A DNA stretch of 64,000 nucleotides from Methylobacter sp. BlB1 (lineage in GTDB: Bacteria > Pseudomonadota > Gammaproteobacteria > Methylococcales > Methylomonadaceae), in NCBI RefSeq assembly GCF_015476545.1, contig NZ_JADMKV010000012.1, positions 1-64,000 on the forward strand, in the 5' to 3' direction. Below, piece after piece: positions 20,637 to 30,567 of the stretch. Every line of letters starts with the position of its first letter. The stretch's first letter is position 1. The notes under the pieces are model-generated. The model saw nothing but the letters and a program-made list of their open reading frames with translations. It did not search any database and had not been told where the DNA came from. Both the position numbers and the translations under genes were made by a program.

Positions 20637-22082
20637 TCAAGGATGGAGTGAGATGCTCCGATATAATTCCAGATACTGCTCGGCGCTGCGCTGCCAGGAA
20701 AAATCTTTTTTCATGGCATTAACCTGCAGTTTTTTCCAGATGTCGGGCATGCTGTATAAAATCAGCGCGCGCTTGATCGCTTCCATCAGAGAGCCGGCGC
20801 TGGCGTCGTTGAAAACAATGCCGGTGGCCGTGCCATTGCCGATTGTTTCAGGCACGGCATCAACGACACTATCGGCCAAGCCGCCGGTTTTGCGGACGAC
20901 CGGCAAAGTGCCGTAGCGTTGGCTGTACATTTGATTCAAGCCGCAGGGCTCAAACCGCGACGGCATCAGAAAAATATCGGCGCCGGCTTCGATAAGATGG
21001 GCCAGCGATTCATCATAGCCGATAGTGATTGCGATCTTGTCGGGATATGAATGGGCAAAATTCAACAGCCGTTGTTCAAAGACCTTGTCGCCACTGCCGA
21101 GCAGTGCAAATTGCAAGGGCATGCCGGCCATTTCGGACAGACACTCCAGCAACAGATCTATGCCTTTTTGCTCAACCAACCGGCTGATCAGGCCAATGAC
21201 CGGAATATGCTCGTCAACCGGCAGCGACAGTTTTCTCTGCAGGGCAAACTTGTTGAGTTGTTTGTCCTGAAGGGATTCGGCCTGATAGTGCTGCTCAATG
21301 AGGGGATCGGTTGCCGGATTCCACTGTTCGGTATCAATGCCGTTGATAATTCCGCTTAAGAACTCCTTGCGATAAGTCAAAAGCCCCTCAAGGCCGTAAC
21401 CCAGCTCCGGTGTTTGAATTTCCTGGGCATAAGTCGGACTGACCGTGGTAATGCGATCGGCATAAACCAGGCCGCCTTTTATAAAGGACAACATACTATG
21501 GAATTCAAGCCCGTAAGGCTGCCATAACTGACCCGGTAAATTCAATGGGGCTGTGCTGCTGCTCGGGAATAATCCCTGATAAGCCATGTTGTGTATAGTG
21601 AACACGGTAACCGGCCGGTCGTGCTCCAAGGATAGCAATGCCGGAACCAGACCGCTCTGCCAGTCATTGCAGTGCACGAGATCGGGCTTCCAGTTCAGGT
21701 GAGCCCGATCCATGGCGATTTCTGCGGCAATGCGGCAAAACAAGGCGAAACGTTCGGCATTGTTGGGCCAGTCGTTGCCTTGCTCATCGTGATAAGGATT
21801 GCCGGGATAATCGAAAAACTCGGGATAATCGACCAGCCAGACGATAACCGGACTATCCGGCATGCGCGTTTCAAGAATGTTGACATCGCGGTTATCGACT
21901 CGCACGGAGCAAAGAAAGCGGACATCGCCATGCGTTTTGATGGCCTGATAATGGGGCATGACCAGGCGTACGTCTTGCGATAACTCGGCCAGTGCTTTGG
22001 GCAGGCTGCCTGAAACATCAGCGAGGCCTCCAGTTTTGATCAAAGGGTGGGCTTCGCTGGTGACAAAAAGTATTTTTTTCAT
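20637..22082 (-). CDS. glgA: Glycogen synthase (ADP-glucose type)
   Basis: GlgA extends alpha-1,4-glucan chains with ADP-glucose. The 481-residue GT5 enzyme begins MKKILFVTSEAHPLIKTGGLADVSG, whose KTGGL motif binds ADP-glucose, and has the GT-B C-terminal donor-site region FLMPSRFEPCGLNQMYSQRYG with the KTGGLADSV repeat. The ATG at 22082 is chosen because the longer TTG start at 22097 touches its own AAGGA site. It follows glgB by 19 bases, the two forming an operon divergent from glgC. Confidence 0.95.
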   Translation of the reverse strand: MKKILFVTSEAHPLIKTGGLADVSGSLPKALAELSQDVRLVMPHYQAIKTHGDVRFLCSVRVDNRDVNILETRMPDSPVIVWLVDYPEFFDYPGNPYHDEQGNDWPNNAERFALFCRIAAEIAMDRAHLNWKPDLVHCNDWQSGLVPALLSLEHDRPVTVFTIHNMAYQGLFPSSSTAPLNLPGQLWQPYGLEFHSMLSFIKGGLVYADRITTVSPTYAQEIQTPELGYGLEGLLTYRKEFLSGIINGIDTEQWNPATDPLIEQHYQAESLQDKQLNKFALQRKLSLPVDEHIPVIGLISRLVEQKGIDLLLECLSEMAGMPLQFALLGSGDKVFEQRLLNFAHSYPDKIAITIGYDESLAHLIEAGADIFLMPSRFEPCGLNQMYSQRYGTLPVVRKTGGLADSVVDAVPETIGNGTATGIVFNDASAGSLMEAIKRALILYSMPDIWKKLQVNAMKKDFSWQRSAEQYLELYRSISLHP

Positions 22083-22101
22083 AGCTTGTTTTTGCAATCC
22101 T

Positions 22102-24279
22102 TTATGGCTTTAAGATGATGGCTCCTAAAGGGGGTAAAGTAAGGCTGAGGGAATGAGGCTGATTCATCCAGGCTATAGGCTCCGAGGTAACCTGGCCATT
22201 GCCGACGTTGCCGCCGTCATAATAGGTGGAATCGGAATTGAAGATTTCAGTGTAAGTGCCGGCTTGTGGAACGCCGATCCGGTAGTGTTCCCTGACGACC
22301 GGGGTAAAGTTAAGGATGATATACAGTTCTTCATGATCGCTTTTGCGGCGGTAACTGATGATGGACTGTTGTACATCGTGGCAATCGATCCATTCAAACC
22401 CGTGATGGTCAAAATCATGCGTGTATAAAGCCGGATGATCTTTATAGAGTGTGTTCAAGTCTTTTACCAGTTTTTGCACGCCGCGATGATGCGCATAATC
22501 CAACACATACCAGTCCAGAGCCCGGTTGAAATTCCACTCCGTGCCTTGCCCGAATTCGCAGCCCATAAACAGCAGTTTTTTGCCCGGGTAGGTGTACATA
22601 TAGGTATATAACAGCCGCAGATTGGCAAAGCGTTGCCATTCGTCGCCGGGCATTTTGTTGACCAGAGAGCCTTTGCCATGCACGACCTCATCATGCGAGA
22701 AGGGCAGGGTGAAGTTTTCGGTAAACGCGTAAAGCATGCCGAAGGTGAGCTGGTCATGATGATATTGGCGGTGGATAGGTTCCTGGCTCATATAGGCCAG
22801 CGTGTCGTGCATCCAGCCCATATTCCATTTCATGGAGAAGCCCAGCCCGCCGGTCCAGGTCGGCCGCGTCACCTGCGGCCAGGAAGTGGATTCCTCGGCC
22901 ATGATGACGGTGCCGGGATGCTGGTCGTGCGTGACCGTATTCAGTTCTTTCAGAAAATCGATGGCTTCCAGATTCTCGTTGCCGCCATAGATGTTCGGAA
23001 TCCAGTCGTCCGGGCCGCGTGAATAGTCCAGATAGAGCATCGAGGCGACGGCATCGACTCTCAGGCCGTCGAGATGGAATTCTTCCAGCCAGAAGATGGC
23101 GCTGGACAGCAAGAAGTTTTTTACCTCATTGCGGCCGTAGTTATAGATCAGCGTGCCCCAGTCGCGGTGTTCGCCTTTGCGCGGGTCTTCATGCTCATAA
23201 AGCGCGCTGCCGTCGAAGCGGGCCAAGGCAAAGTAATCCTTGGGGAAATGCGCGGGCACCCAGTCCAGGATGACGCCTATGTTGTTTTGATGGCAAGTGT
23301 CGATGAAATAGCGGAAGTCATCGGGGGTTCCGTAGCGGCTGGTCGGTGCGAAGTAGCCGGTAGTTTGATAACCCCACGACGCATCCAGAGGATGTTCGGT
23401 CACGGGCAGCAGTTCAATATGGGTGAAGCCCATTTCTTTCACATAGTCGACGAGCTGTGCCGCCAGTTCACGATAATTGAGGAAATTGCCTCGAGGATCA
23501 CGTTTCCAGGAACCCAGATGGACTTCATAGATCGACATGGGTTCATGCAGCCAATCGCGGCTTGTGCTGCGCTGGTTCATCCATTGGTGGTCCTGCCAGG
23601 CATAGCCTTTTTCATTCACGACAATGGATGCCGTTTTGGGGCGGAATTCAAATTGCTGCCCATAAGGGTCGGTCTTGATCAGAACTTCATTGCTCTGCCG
23701 GTTCACTATTTCAAACTTGTATAAACAGCCGGTTGTCAGGCCCGGTATGAATAGCTCCCAGATGCCGCTGCTGCCGAGGTTCCGCATCGGGTGGCAGCGG
23801 CCGTCCCACAGATTGAAGTCGCCGATAACGCTGACCCGGCCGGCGTTGGGCGCCCAGACGGCGAATAGCACGCCCTCAATGCCGTCAGTGCTATGCAAGT
23901 GAGCGCCCAGTTTCTGATAGATGTGCCAGTGGCGGCCTTCTCCGAATAAATGCCGGTCAAACTCCGATAACTGCACAGGAAAATCATACGGATCGTAATT
24001 CTCGTGCGCATAGCCGTCCTTATCTATCCAGGAGAGCTTATAATGTTTTGGTAATTCTTCACTTTCGGCGGTATATTCAAAAAAGTCCGTACCGGTTATT
24101 CTCTGGAACGCAGGGCCATCATTATCCAAGCGCACTGATTGGGCGTAAGGCAGGTAGACTTTAATCTGAGTTGACTTGTTTTTTTGATGGCGGCCCAAAA
24201 CAGAAAAAGGGTCATGATGCCTGGCTTCTATGATTTTAATAGAATCGGAGTCAAGCGTACTGGTCGACTGCTTTTTCAC
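22102..24279 (-). CDS. glgB: 1,4-alpha-glucan branching enzyme
   Basis: GlgB makes the alpha-1,6 branches of glycogen. The protein has an N-terminal domain plus CBM48 ([10 protein letters not shown] and [23 protein letters not shown]) and a GH13 barrel with the four conserved regions, including [19 protein letters not shown] (nucleophile Asp), MAEEST (acid/base Glu) and [13 protein letters not shown]. An all-beta C-terminal domain ends the chain. The open frame extends to 24342, but GTG at 24279 lies eight bases after GAGGG and begins the family-like N-terminus, giving 725 residues. Operon with glgA. Confidence 0.95.
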   Translation of the reverse strand: MKKQSTSTLDSDSIKIIEARHHDPFSVLGRHQKNKSTQIKVYLPYAQSVRLDNDGPAFQRITGTDFFEYTAESEELPKHYKLSWIDKDGYAHENYDPYDFPVQLSEFDRHLFGEGRHWHIYQKLGAHLHSTDGIEGVLFAVWAPNAGRVSVIGDFNLWDGRCHPMRNLGSSGIWELFIPGLTTGCLYKFEIVNRQSNEVLIKTDPYGQQFEFRPKTASIVVNEKGYAWQDHQWMNQRSTSRDWLHEPMSIYEVHLGSWKRDPRGNFLNYRELAAQLVDYVKEMGFTHIELLPVTEHPLDASWGYQTTGYFAPTSRYGTPDDFRYFIDTCHQNNIGVILDWVPAHFPKDYFALARFDGSALYEHEDPRKGEHRDWGTLIYNYGRNEVKNFLLSSAIFWLEEFHLDGLRVDAVASMLYLDYSRGPDDWIPNIYGGNENLEAIDFLKELNTVTHDQHPGTVIMAEESTSWPQVTRPTWTGGLGFSMKWNMGWMHDTLAYMSQEPIHRQYHHDQLTFGMLYAFTENFTLPFSHDEVVHGKGSLVNKMPGDEWQRFANLRLLYTYMYTYPGKKLLFMGCEFGQGTEWNFNRALDWYVLDYAHHRGVQKLVKDLNTLYKDHPALYTHDFDHHGFEWIDCHDVQQSIISYRRKSDHEELYIILNFTPVVREHYRIGVPQAGTYTEIFNSDSTYYDGGNVGNGQVTSEPIAWMNQPHSLSLTLPPLGAIILKP

Positions 24280-24386
24280 TTTGAATGCCCTCGGAATAGT
24301 AAGATAATGATTTCGTGATAATGAATGCGTAAATATTACCAAAAATTAAATAACAGTTGTGAGCCTATTCCACATGGAGATCAAAA

Positions 24387-25667
24387 ATGTCAGCGACCAG
24401 TAATCAGCATCATGATCGTTTTGTCAGTCATTTAACACGTAATACCATTGCTTTAATCCTAGCCGGTGGTCGTGGTTCGCGATTGGAGAATATGACGGAT
24501 TGGCGCGCCAAGCCCGCTGTTCCTTTCGGCGGCAAGTTCAGGATCATCGATTTTCCGCTGTCCAACTGTATCAATTCCGGCATCCGTAAAGTAGGCGTTC
24601 TGACCCAGTACAAAGCCGACTCCTTGATTCGCCATATTCAGCAGGGATGGGGTTTTTTACGCGGCGAGTTCGGCGAGTATGTCGACCTGATGCCGGCCCA
24701 GCAAAGGCATGAGGAAGGCTCCTGGTACGCAGGGACTGCCGATGCGATTTACCAGAATATCGATATTCTGCGTAGCCGCAGGCCTGAATTCATCCTCGTA
24801 CTGGCCGGCGATCATATCTATAAAATGGACTACGGTCCCATGTTGGCCGATCATGTCGAAAAAAATGCCGATTTAACGATAGGCTGCATCGAAGTGTCGC
24901 TGCAGGATGCGACGGCTTTTGGTGTCATGGACGTCGATGTCAACCGGCGCGTTAAGTCGTTCGTAGAAAAACCGAAAAACCCGCCGATCATGCCGGGCAG
25001 AACCGATACGGCACTGGCATCGATGGGGATTTATATTTTCAACGCCGCGTTTTTGTATGAACAATTGATCAAAGATGCCGATACGCGGGGGTCAAGCCGT
25101 GATTTCGGCAAAGATATTATCCCGTCCGTCATTGATAAATATGTGGTCAATGCTTATCCGTTCCTGGATTTGCAAAGCGGTGAGCAAAGTTACTGGCGCG
25201 ATGTGGGTACGATAGATGCCTACTGGGCCGCTAATATGGAGTTGATTGGCGTTAAGCCGGATCTGAATCTCTATGACAAGAGCTGGCCGATCTGGACTTA
25301 CCAGGTACAGGCGCCGCCGGCCAAATTTGTTTTTGACAATGACAAGCGGCGTGGAATGGCCGTCGATTCCATGGTGTCTGGCGGATGTGTTATTTCCGGA
25401 TCGACAGTCAGGCATTCCTTGCTGTTTTCTAATGTTAGGGTCAATTCCTATACCACCTTGAAAGACACGATTGTTCTGCCTGAAGTCAATATTGCCCGCC
25501 ATTGCCGCATCACGAAAGCCATTATAGAAAAAGGCTGTGAAATACCGGAAGGCACCGTGATCGGCGAAAACAGGGAAGAAGATGAAAAAAGATTTTATGT
25601 CAGCCCCGGCGGGGTTGTTTTAGTGACGCCTGATATGCTGGGGCTTCGAAGACACTACGTGAGATAG
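24387..25667 (+). CDS. glgC: Glucose-1-phosphate adenylyltransferase
   Basis: GlgC makes ADP-glucose from glucose-1-phosphate and ATP, the committed and allosterically controlled step of glycogen synthesis. The 426 residues show the nucleotidyltransferase start [22 protein letters not shown], the substrate motif [15 protein letters not shown], the FVEKPKNPP segment and a C-terminal left-handed beta helix. A GGAG site precedes the ATG. It is divergent from glgBA, with about 107 bases between the starts holding both promoters, and heads the run glgC-GH57-malQ. Confidence 0.97.
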   Translation: MSATSNQHHDRFVSHLTRNTIALILAGGRGSRLENMTDWRAKPAVPFGGKFRIIDFPLSNCINSGIRKVGVLTQYKADSLIRHIQQGWGFLRGEFGEYVDLMPAQQRHEEGSWYAGTADAIYQNIDILRSRRPEFILVLAGDHIYKMDYGPMLADHVEKNADLTIGCIEVSLQDATAFGVMDVDVNRRVKSFVEKPKNPPIMPGRTDTALASMGIYIFNAAFLYEQLIKDADTRGSSRDFGKDIIPSVIDKYVVNAYPFLDLQSGEQSYWRDVGTIDAYWAANMELIGVKPDLNLYDKSWPIWTYQVQAPPAKFVFDNDKRRGMAVDSMVSGGCVISGSTVRHSLLFSNVRVNSYTTLKDTIVLPEVNIARHCRITKAIIEKGCEIPEGTVIGENREEDEKRFYVSPGGVVLVTPDMLGLRRHYVR

Positions 25668-25763
25668 GCGAAGTGTCGTGAGGGTCTCGAGAAGAAACAT
25701 TTTATATTTCAGATGAGGTGATTTTGATTACGCCGGACAGTAAAGGACAAAGCGGACGACATT

Positions 25764-27455
25764 ATGGTTAAAAAGAAATTGAAATTGGTATTGTGCTGGC
25801 ACATGCATCAGCCGGAATACAGAGATTTGCAAACCGGCGAATATAAACTGCCCTGGACGTATCTGCATGTGATTAAAGACTACGTTGATATGGCGGCGCA
25901 TCTGGAGGCGGCGCCCCAAGCCAAGGCCGTGGTAAATTTTGCGCCTATCCTGCTGGAACAGATAGAGGACTATGCCAAGCAAGTCAGCAGTTATTTGCAC
26001 GACGGTATTTCAATTACTGACCCGCTATTGGCGGCGCTGGTTGAACCCAGCATCCCTGCCGATCCCGAAGCGCGCTTGAAATTGATCAAGGATTGCATGC
26101 GCGCCAATCGGGAGCGGCAAATCAATCGTTACCCGGCATTTAAAAAGCTGGTTGAGATGGCCGAGTGGCTTGAACACCATTATGAGTCTTTAAATTACGT
26201 CAATTCTCAATTTATTAGCGACATTCTGGTCTGGTATCACCTGGCCTGGATAGGAGAAACCGTCAAGTTAGGGGATATCAGAGTAAAGCGCTTGATAGAA
26301 AAAGGTGCCGGTTATACGCTGCATGAAAGACTGGAAATCCTGGAAATCATAGGCGAGCAGTTGGCTAACGTCATTCTGAGATATAAGGTATTGGCCAGAA
26401 AAGGCCAGATTGAGCTGTCGGTAACGCCTTATGCGCATCCGATCATGCCGCTTTTGCTGGATTTGAATTCTACGCATGAAGCCATGCCTCATGCGCCGCT
26501 GCCGGAACTGGATGCTTATCCGGGCGGAGAAGAGCGAGTCAGATGGCATCTTGAAAAAGGCGTGCAGACCTTTAAACGCTTTTTTGGCTTTAAGCCGAAA
26601 GGATGCTGGCCTTCGGAGGGCAGTATCAGCGAACAGACGTTGAGAATACTGGATGATGTCGGTTTTGACTGGGCCGCAAGCGGCGGCTCAGTGGCGCATA
26701 ACAGTTTAAATCTGATTGAGGGCGCGGAAAAGCCGAGCATACATCATCCGTTTAAGCTTCAAAATACCGATATTGCCTGTTTTTTCCGTGATGACGGATT
26801 ATCCGACCTGATCGGTTTTGAGTATTCCAAATGGCATGCCGATGATGCGGTCAGCGATTTGATCCATCATCTGGAAAATATTGCCAAGCATGAGCCGGGG
26901 GATACGGTCGTTTCTATCATTATGGATGGCGAAAACGCCTGGGAATATTTTCCTGCTAACGGTTACTATTTTCTCAGTGCTTTGTATAAACGATTATCCA
27001 GTCATCCGGAAATTGAATTAACTACTTTTTCGGAATGCTTGAAAAATAAAGTGGATGTGAAGCCTTTGCCCAGACTGGTGGCCGGCAGTTGGGTCTATGG
27101 CACTTTCTCGACCTGGATAGGCGATTCCGATAAAAATCGAGGCTGGGATATGCTCGGTGATGCGAAATGGGCGTTCGATAAGGTTATTTCCACAGGACGC
27201 CTGACTGACGATCAGGTGCTCAAGGCCGAGCTTCAGCTGGCTGTCTGCGAAGGCTCCGACTGGTTCTGGTGGTTTGGCGATTACAATCCCGGAGAAGCGG
27301 TCAGTAACTTTGAAAAACAGTTCCGGCTTAATTTGACCAATTTGTACAGATTATTAGGTAAGGAACCGCCGGCTTATCTGTCTATGTCATTTACACAGGG
27401 TTCAGGCGCTCCGGCTATGGGCGGCGCAATGCGACCCGGTATTGAACATATCTAA
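25764..27455 (+). CDS. GH57 family glycoside hydrolase (alpha-amylase/alpha-glucanotransferase type)
   Basis: The 563-residue protein belongs to glycoside hydrolase family 57, whose members include alpha-amylases, 4-alpha-glucanotransferases and branching enzymes. The N-terminal motif LVLCWHMHQPEYRD holds the conserved HxHQP. GCWPSEGSISEQTL carries the predicted nucleophile glutamate, and the segment SIIMDGENAWEYFP and the WFWWFGDYNP motif near the C-terminus are also characteristic. There is no signal peptide, so it should work on intracellular glycogen or maltodextrins. Its place between glgC and malQ supports this. The exact reaction cannot be told from sequence. Confidence 0.9.
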   Translation: MVKKKLKLVLCWHMHQPEYRDLQTGEYKLPWTYLHVIKDYVDMAAHLEAAPQAKAVVNFAPILLEQIEDYAKQVSSYLHDGISITDPLLAALVEPSIPADPEARLKLIKDCMRANRERQINRYPAFKKLVEMAEWLEHHYESLNYVNSQFISDILVWYHLAWIGETVKLGDIRVKRLIEKGAGYTLHERLEILEIIGEQLANVILRYKVLARKGQIELSVTPYAHPIMPLLLDLNSTHEAMPHAPLPELDAYPGGEERVRWHLEKGVQTFKRFFGFKPKGCWPSEGSISEQTLRILDDVGFDWAASGGSVAHNSLNLIEGAEKPSIHHPFKLQNTDIACFFRDDGLSDLIGFEYSKWHADDAVSDLIHHLENIAKHEPGDTVVSIIMDGENAWEYFPANGYYFLSALYKRLSSHPEIELTTFSECLKNKVDVKPLPRLVAGSWVYGTFSTWIGDSDKNRGWDMLGDAKWAFDKVISTGRLTDDQVLKAELQLAVCEGSDWFWWFGDYNPGEAVSNFEKQFRLNLTNLYRLLGKEPPAYLSMSFTQGSGAPAMGGAMRPGIEHI

Positions 27456-27476
27456 AAAATACTAAACAGGAATGAC

Positions 27477-28937
27477 ATGTTAAACAAACGCCGTGCCGGC
27501 ATATTATTGCATATCTCGTCGTTACCAGGTGGCGGCATTCAGGGGGATTTGGGCCAGGAAGCGTATCATTTTGTCAATTTTCTCGCGGATGCCGGCATCA
27601 CCGTATGGCAAACGCTGCCCTTGGGCATGACCCATGCGGACCGTTCACCTTATCAGTGCTTATCGGCGCATGCAGGCAATCCATTATTTATTAACATGGA
27701 TTGGCTGGCCAATAAAGGCTGGCTGCCATTATCCGCGCGGGACTATCAAAACGCTTCAAATTCCGACAAAGCCTACTTGACGGGAATGGCCTTTCAAGGG
27801 TTTCTGGAGCGTGCCGATCCACAGGAGAAGGAGCAGTTTGCGCGTTTCTGCAAGACGCAGGCATTCTGGCTCGATGATTTTGCCCTATTTATCGCGCTCA
27901 GGAATGAGTTTAATCAGCTGTGCTGGATTCAGTGGCCGGAGCACTTCAAGGAAAGAGATACAAAAGCGATCAAAGAAGCCTGCCGACGCCTGAACGTGGA
28001 AATTGAGAAAACCAAATTCGAACAATACGTCTTTTTCAGGCAATGGCTGGAATTAAAGGCTTACGCTAAACAGCGCGGCGTACTGTTGTTCGGCGATATT
28101 CCCATTTTCGTCTCTTACGATAGTGCCGATGTCTGGGCTAACCGTCAGGTTTTTAAACTTGACGAGTCCGGTCAAATGTCCGTAGTGACAGGCGTGCCGC
28201 CCGATTATTTTTCTGCCAAGGGGCAGCGCTGGGGAAATCCTCATTATGATTGGGAATATCTTAAGGACACCGGATTCCGCTGGTGGGTTGAGCGTATGCA
28301 TACCCAGCTTGAGCTCTTCGATATTCTACGTATAGATCACTTTCGAGGACTTGAGGCTGCCTGGGAAATACCGGCCGAGGAGGAGACGGCGATTCATGGT
28401 CAATGGGTTAAGGCGCCAGGAGAAGAACTGCTGAACGCCATAAAAGCCGAACATGGATCAATTCCGTTGGTTGCTGAGGATCTGGGCGTCATTACCCCGG
28501 AAGTCGTGGAACTGCGCGATGAATTTGGGCTGCCGGGTATGAAGATTCTGCAGTTTGCTTTCGGAAGCGGACCTGATAATCCGTATTTGCCGAACAATTA
28601 CGAAAAAAATTGCGTGGTTTATACCGGTACTCACGATAATGATACGACTTTAGGCTGGTCGCAAGCATTGAGCGAGGAGGAAAAAAGATTCACTTATGAA
28701 TATCTCGGCAATCCCTCAATGCCTCTGCATTGTGCTCTGATACACGCTGCGCTGGCTTCGGTCGCCAATCTGGCGATCATTCCTATGCAGGACGTTCTGG
28801 AACTGGATTCCAGTCATCGGATGAACGTTCCCGGCACTGTTGAAGGCAATTGGCAATGGCGTTTCCAGTGGGACCAGTTGTCGCATGAGCGGGCTGCCAG
28901 ATTGGCTCATCTTGTTAAATTGTTCAATCGTAATTAA
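27477..28937 (+). CDS. malQ: 4-alpha-glucanotransferase (amylomaltase)
   Basis: MalQ disproportionates maltodextrins by transferring alpha-1,4-glucan segments. The 486-residue GH77 enzyme has a complete set of family motifs: SSLPGGGIQGDLG near the start, WQTLPLG, the nucleophile region DILRIDHFRGL, the acid/base VAEDLGVITPEV and the YTGTHDNDTTLGW segment. It lies 21 bases after the GH57 gene with an AGGA site before ATG, and closes the + strand glycogen run with a terminator. Confidence 0.96.
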   Translation: MLNKRRAGILLHISSLPGGGIQGDLGQEAYHFVNFLADAGITVWQTLPLGMTHADRSPYQCLSAHAGNPLFINMDWLANKGWLPLSARDYQNASNSDKAYLTGMAFQGFLERADPQEKEQFARFCKTQAFWLDDFALFIALRNEFNQLCWIQWPEHFKERDTKAIKEACRRLNVEIEKTKFEQYVFFRQWLELKAYAKQRGVLLFGDIPIFVSYDSADVWANRQVFKLDESGQMSVVTGVPPDYFSAKGQRWGNPHYDWEYLKDTGFRWWVERMHTQLELFDILRIDHFRGLEAAWEIPAEEETAIHGQWVKAPGEELLNAIKAEHGSIPLVAEDLGVITPEVVELRDEFGLPGMKILQFAFGSGPDNPYLPNNYEKNCVVYTGTHDNDTTLGWSQALSEEEKRFTYEYLGNPSMPLHCALIHAALASVANLAIIPMQDVLELDSSHRMNVPGTVEGNWQWRFQWDQLSHERAARLAHLVKLFNRN

Positions 28938-28941
28938 GACG

Positions 28942-28972
28942 AGGCGACCTTGAGAGGTCGCCTTTGCCTTTA
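28942..28972 (+). terminator. Terminator of the glgC-GH57-malQ run
   Basis: A perfect 9-bp stem AGGCGACCT / AGGTCGCCT with a TGAG loop is followed by TTGCCTTTAT. It sits 5 bases after malQ and 10 bases before the end of the convergent xoxJ. Confidence 0.75.
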
Positions 28973-28982
28973 TCAGGATAAT

Positions 28983-29852
28983 TTAATCATCATCTTCATG
29001 CTTCACCTGTCTCGGTATCGGCAATAAAGGGACGTTGTAGCTTTTAATGATCGCTTGAATCTTGTCCGCGTTGGCGGCAATCAGTTTATTGAGTGTTTCC
29101 TGTCTGGCCTTATCGCCAAAGCGCACGCCCATCGCCATCGAGAAGTCGAACTTCATGCCGGGGGCTGACTGCATCGGAATCATCGTATAACTGTTCTTGG
29201 GGCTTTCGGAAATGACATAGCCGGCCATCGGGCCCCAAAGAATAACCATGTCAATCTTTTTCGCGTTCAGATCTTTGAGCATCTGCATGGCTACGTTATT
29301 TTCCGCATCGCCTGACATGGATTGATAGGGAATGCCTTGGTCAAGCAGGCCGCTTTGCTGCAGCCAGGCTGTTCCTGGGCCGCGGTCAAACATGGCAATC
29401 CGCAATTTTTCCTGACGCTCCGGCGAAAGATCGGCCAACTGAGAAGCATCCTTTATGTCATCCCAGCCGCGGCCCTTGGCAATCAACAGCACATAAGTTG
29501 AATGGTAGTAGGGCACTGTCGTTAACGTGAGGTCATAGTCGGCAGGAACTCCCATAATGACATCGCACTTAAACTCTTTACTGTCTGCATCGTTTTCTTT
29601 TAATGGCGCGTTCAAGGTATTGCGAACAAAGCCGATACGTTGAGGAAGCCATGTGTATTCAAGCGTCTGTCCGAGTTCCTTGGCGAACAGTTCGGCGATT
29701 TTATTTTCAAAGCCGTCCTGACTTTTAGTCGAATAAGGCGGGTTCAGTGGATCTGCGCAGACTTTGAATTTTTCTTCTGCTGCGGCCGAAAACGTCATTG
29801 CGGTTAAAAATAACCCGGCAAGTACTCTATGAATCTGATGCGAAGCCCGCAT
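28983..29852 (-). CDS. xoxJ: XoxJ/MxaJ-type periplasmic protein of methanol oxidation
   Basis: The product is a periplasmic substrate-binding-fold protein of the MxaJ/XoxJ group, which assists activation or assembly of the cognate PQQ methanol dehydrogenase. It has a signal peptide (VLAGLFLTAMTFSAAAEEKF), then the typical VCADPLNPPYSTKSQDGFENKIA, and segments KCDVIMGVPADYDLTLTTVPYYHSTYVLL and DMVILWGPMAGYV (split here for length). The longest open frame starts at 29888, but ATG 29852 has a perfect AAGGAG six bases upstream, giving 289 residues. It lies downstream of xoxF on the same strand, with one other gene between them. Confidence 0.9.
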   Translation of the reverse strand: MRASHQIHRVLAGLFLTAMTFSAAAEEKFKVCADPLNPPYSTKSQDGFENKIAELFAKELGQTLEYTWLPQRIGFVRNTLNAPLKENDADSKEFKCDVIMGVPADYDLTLTTVPYYHSTYVLLIAKGRGWDDIKDASQLADLSPERQEKLRIAMFDRGPGTAWLQQSGLLDQGIPYQSMSGDAENNVAMQMLKDLNAKKIDMVILWGPMAGYVISESPKNSYTMIPMQSAPGMKFDFSMAMGVRFGDKARQETLNKLIAANADKIQAIIKSYNVPLLPIPRQVKHEDDD

Positions 29853-29945
29853 TAAGTTCTCCTTGTGTAAATTGAACAATAAGAACAACTAGTTTACTGT
29901 ATAACGAATTGTTATTTAAACAAAAAGTTAGTTCAATGCAGGTAT

Positions 29946-30422
29946 TTAGACCTGGTCAGGTAGCATTGTATCCGGCTTAATGTTAAGTTCGGCGAAGATT
30001 TTCGTTAATAGCTTTTTTTCTTCATCAATAATTCTGTCTCTTAATCCGTAAGGATACTGGGTCGTACAGGCCGCGGCGATGTCCAGGCAGTATTCAAAAA
30101 TGGTTGGATGTCTATGCGTGGGCACTGCCTTAGAGACAATTGATCTCAATTCTGTCAGCAAGCGGGACGAAGGCCGGTTATGCGCAAAGCGATCAAGAAA
30201 AGCATCGGCATCTTCAGAAGTGACTACCTGAATGCCTGCTATGCGGTCCAAGAAGGCAATATGCTCGATAAGAAAGTTATAGAGAAGTCTTAACTCTCCT
30301 GGCTGATTATCGTCATCGGCCCATATGATTTCAATCAATGGCATCAAATCCAGAAAATAAAAATCGGCAGGGCGCAGATTGAATTCGTTCATTAATTGAT
30401 CGAATGCATATTGCGGTGACAT
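29946..30422 (-). CDS. TerB-like protein between xoxF and xoxJ
   Basis: The 158-residue soluble protein has no signal peptide and is mostly alpha-helical. Short acidic segments such as LIEIIWADDDNQPGELRLLY and DRIIDEEKKLLTKIFAEL (19 residues or less each) recall the helical TerB/DjlA-type fold with metal-binding acidic clusters, but this is only a resemblance. The start has AAGGA six bases upstream. It lies 145 bases after xoxF, beyond the xoxF terminator, and 93 bases before xoxJ. Its position suggests a link with methanol oxidation, though its cytoplasmic location makes a direct catalytic part unlikely. Function unknown. Confidence 0.75.
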   Translation of the reverse strand: MSPQYAFDQLMNEFNLRPADFYFLDLMPLIEIIWADDDNQPGELRLLYNFLIEHIAFLDRIAGIQVVTSEDADAFLDRFAHNRPSSRLLTELRSIVSKAVPTHRHPTIFEYCLDIAAACTTQYPYGLRDRIIDEEKKLLTKIFAELNIKPDTMLPDQV

Positions 30423-30500
30423 AGAATTTCCTTATAAGGGATAGAAAAATCTAACTATAGCTCAGGTTTATATTATGTCTAGCTTAGGAAACGGAACAGC

Positions 30501-30537
30501 AAAAAAAAGCCCTGACCGGTAATCGGCCAGGGCTTTT
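30501..30537 (-). terminator. Rho-independent terminator of xoxF
   Basis: On the minus strand a stem AAAAGCCCTG / CAGGGCTTTT (with an inner CCG/CGG pairing) is followed by TTTT beyond the stem, an eight-T run in all. It lies 31 bases after the xoxF stop and should isolate xoxF from the two genes downstream. Confidence 0.9.
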
Positions 30538-30567
30538 AGGATCAATCTAAAAAATCAGATCGATTTA

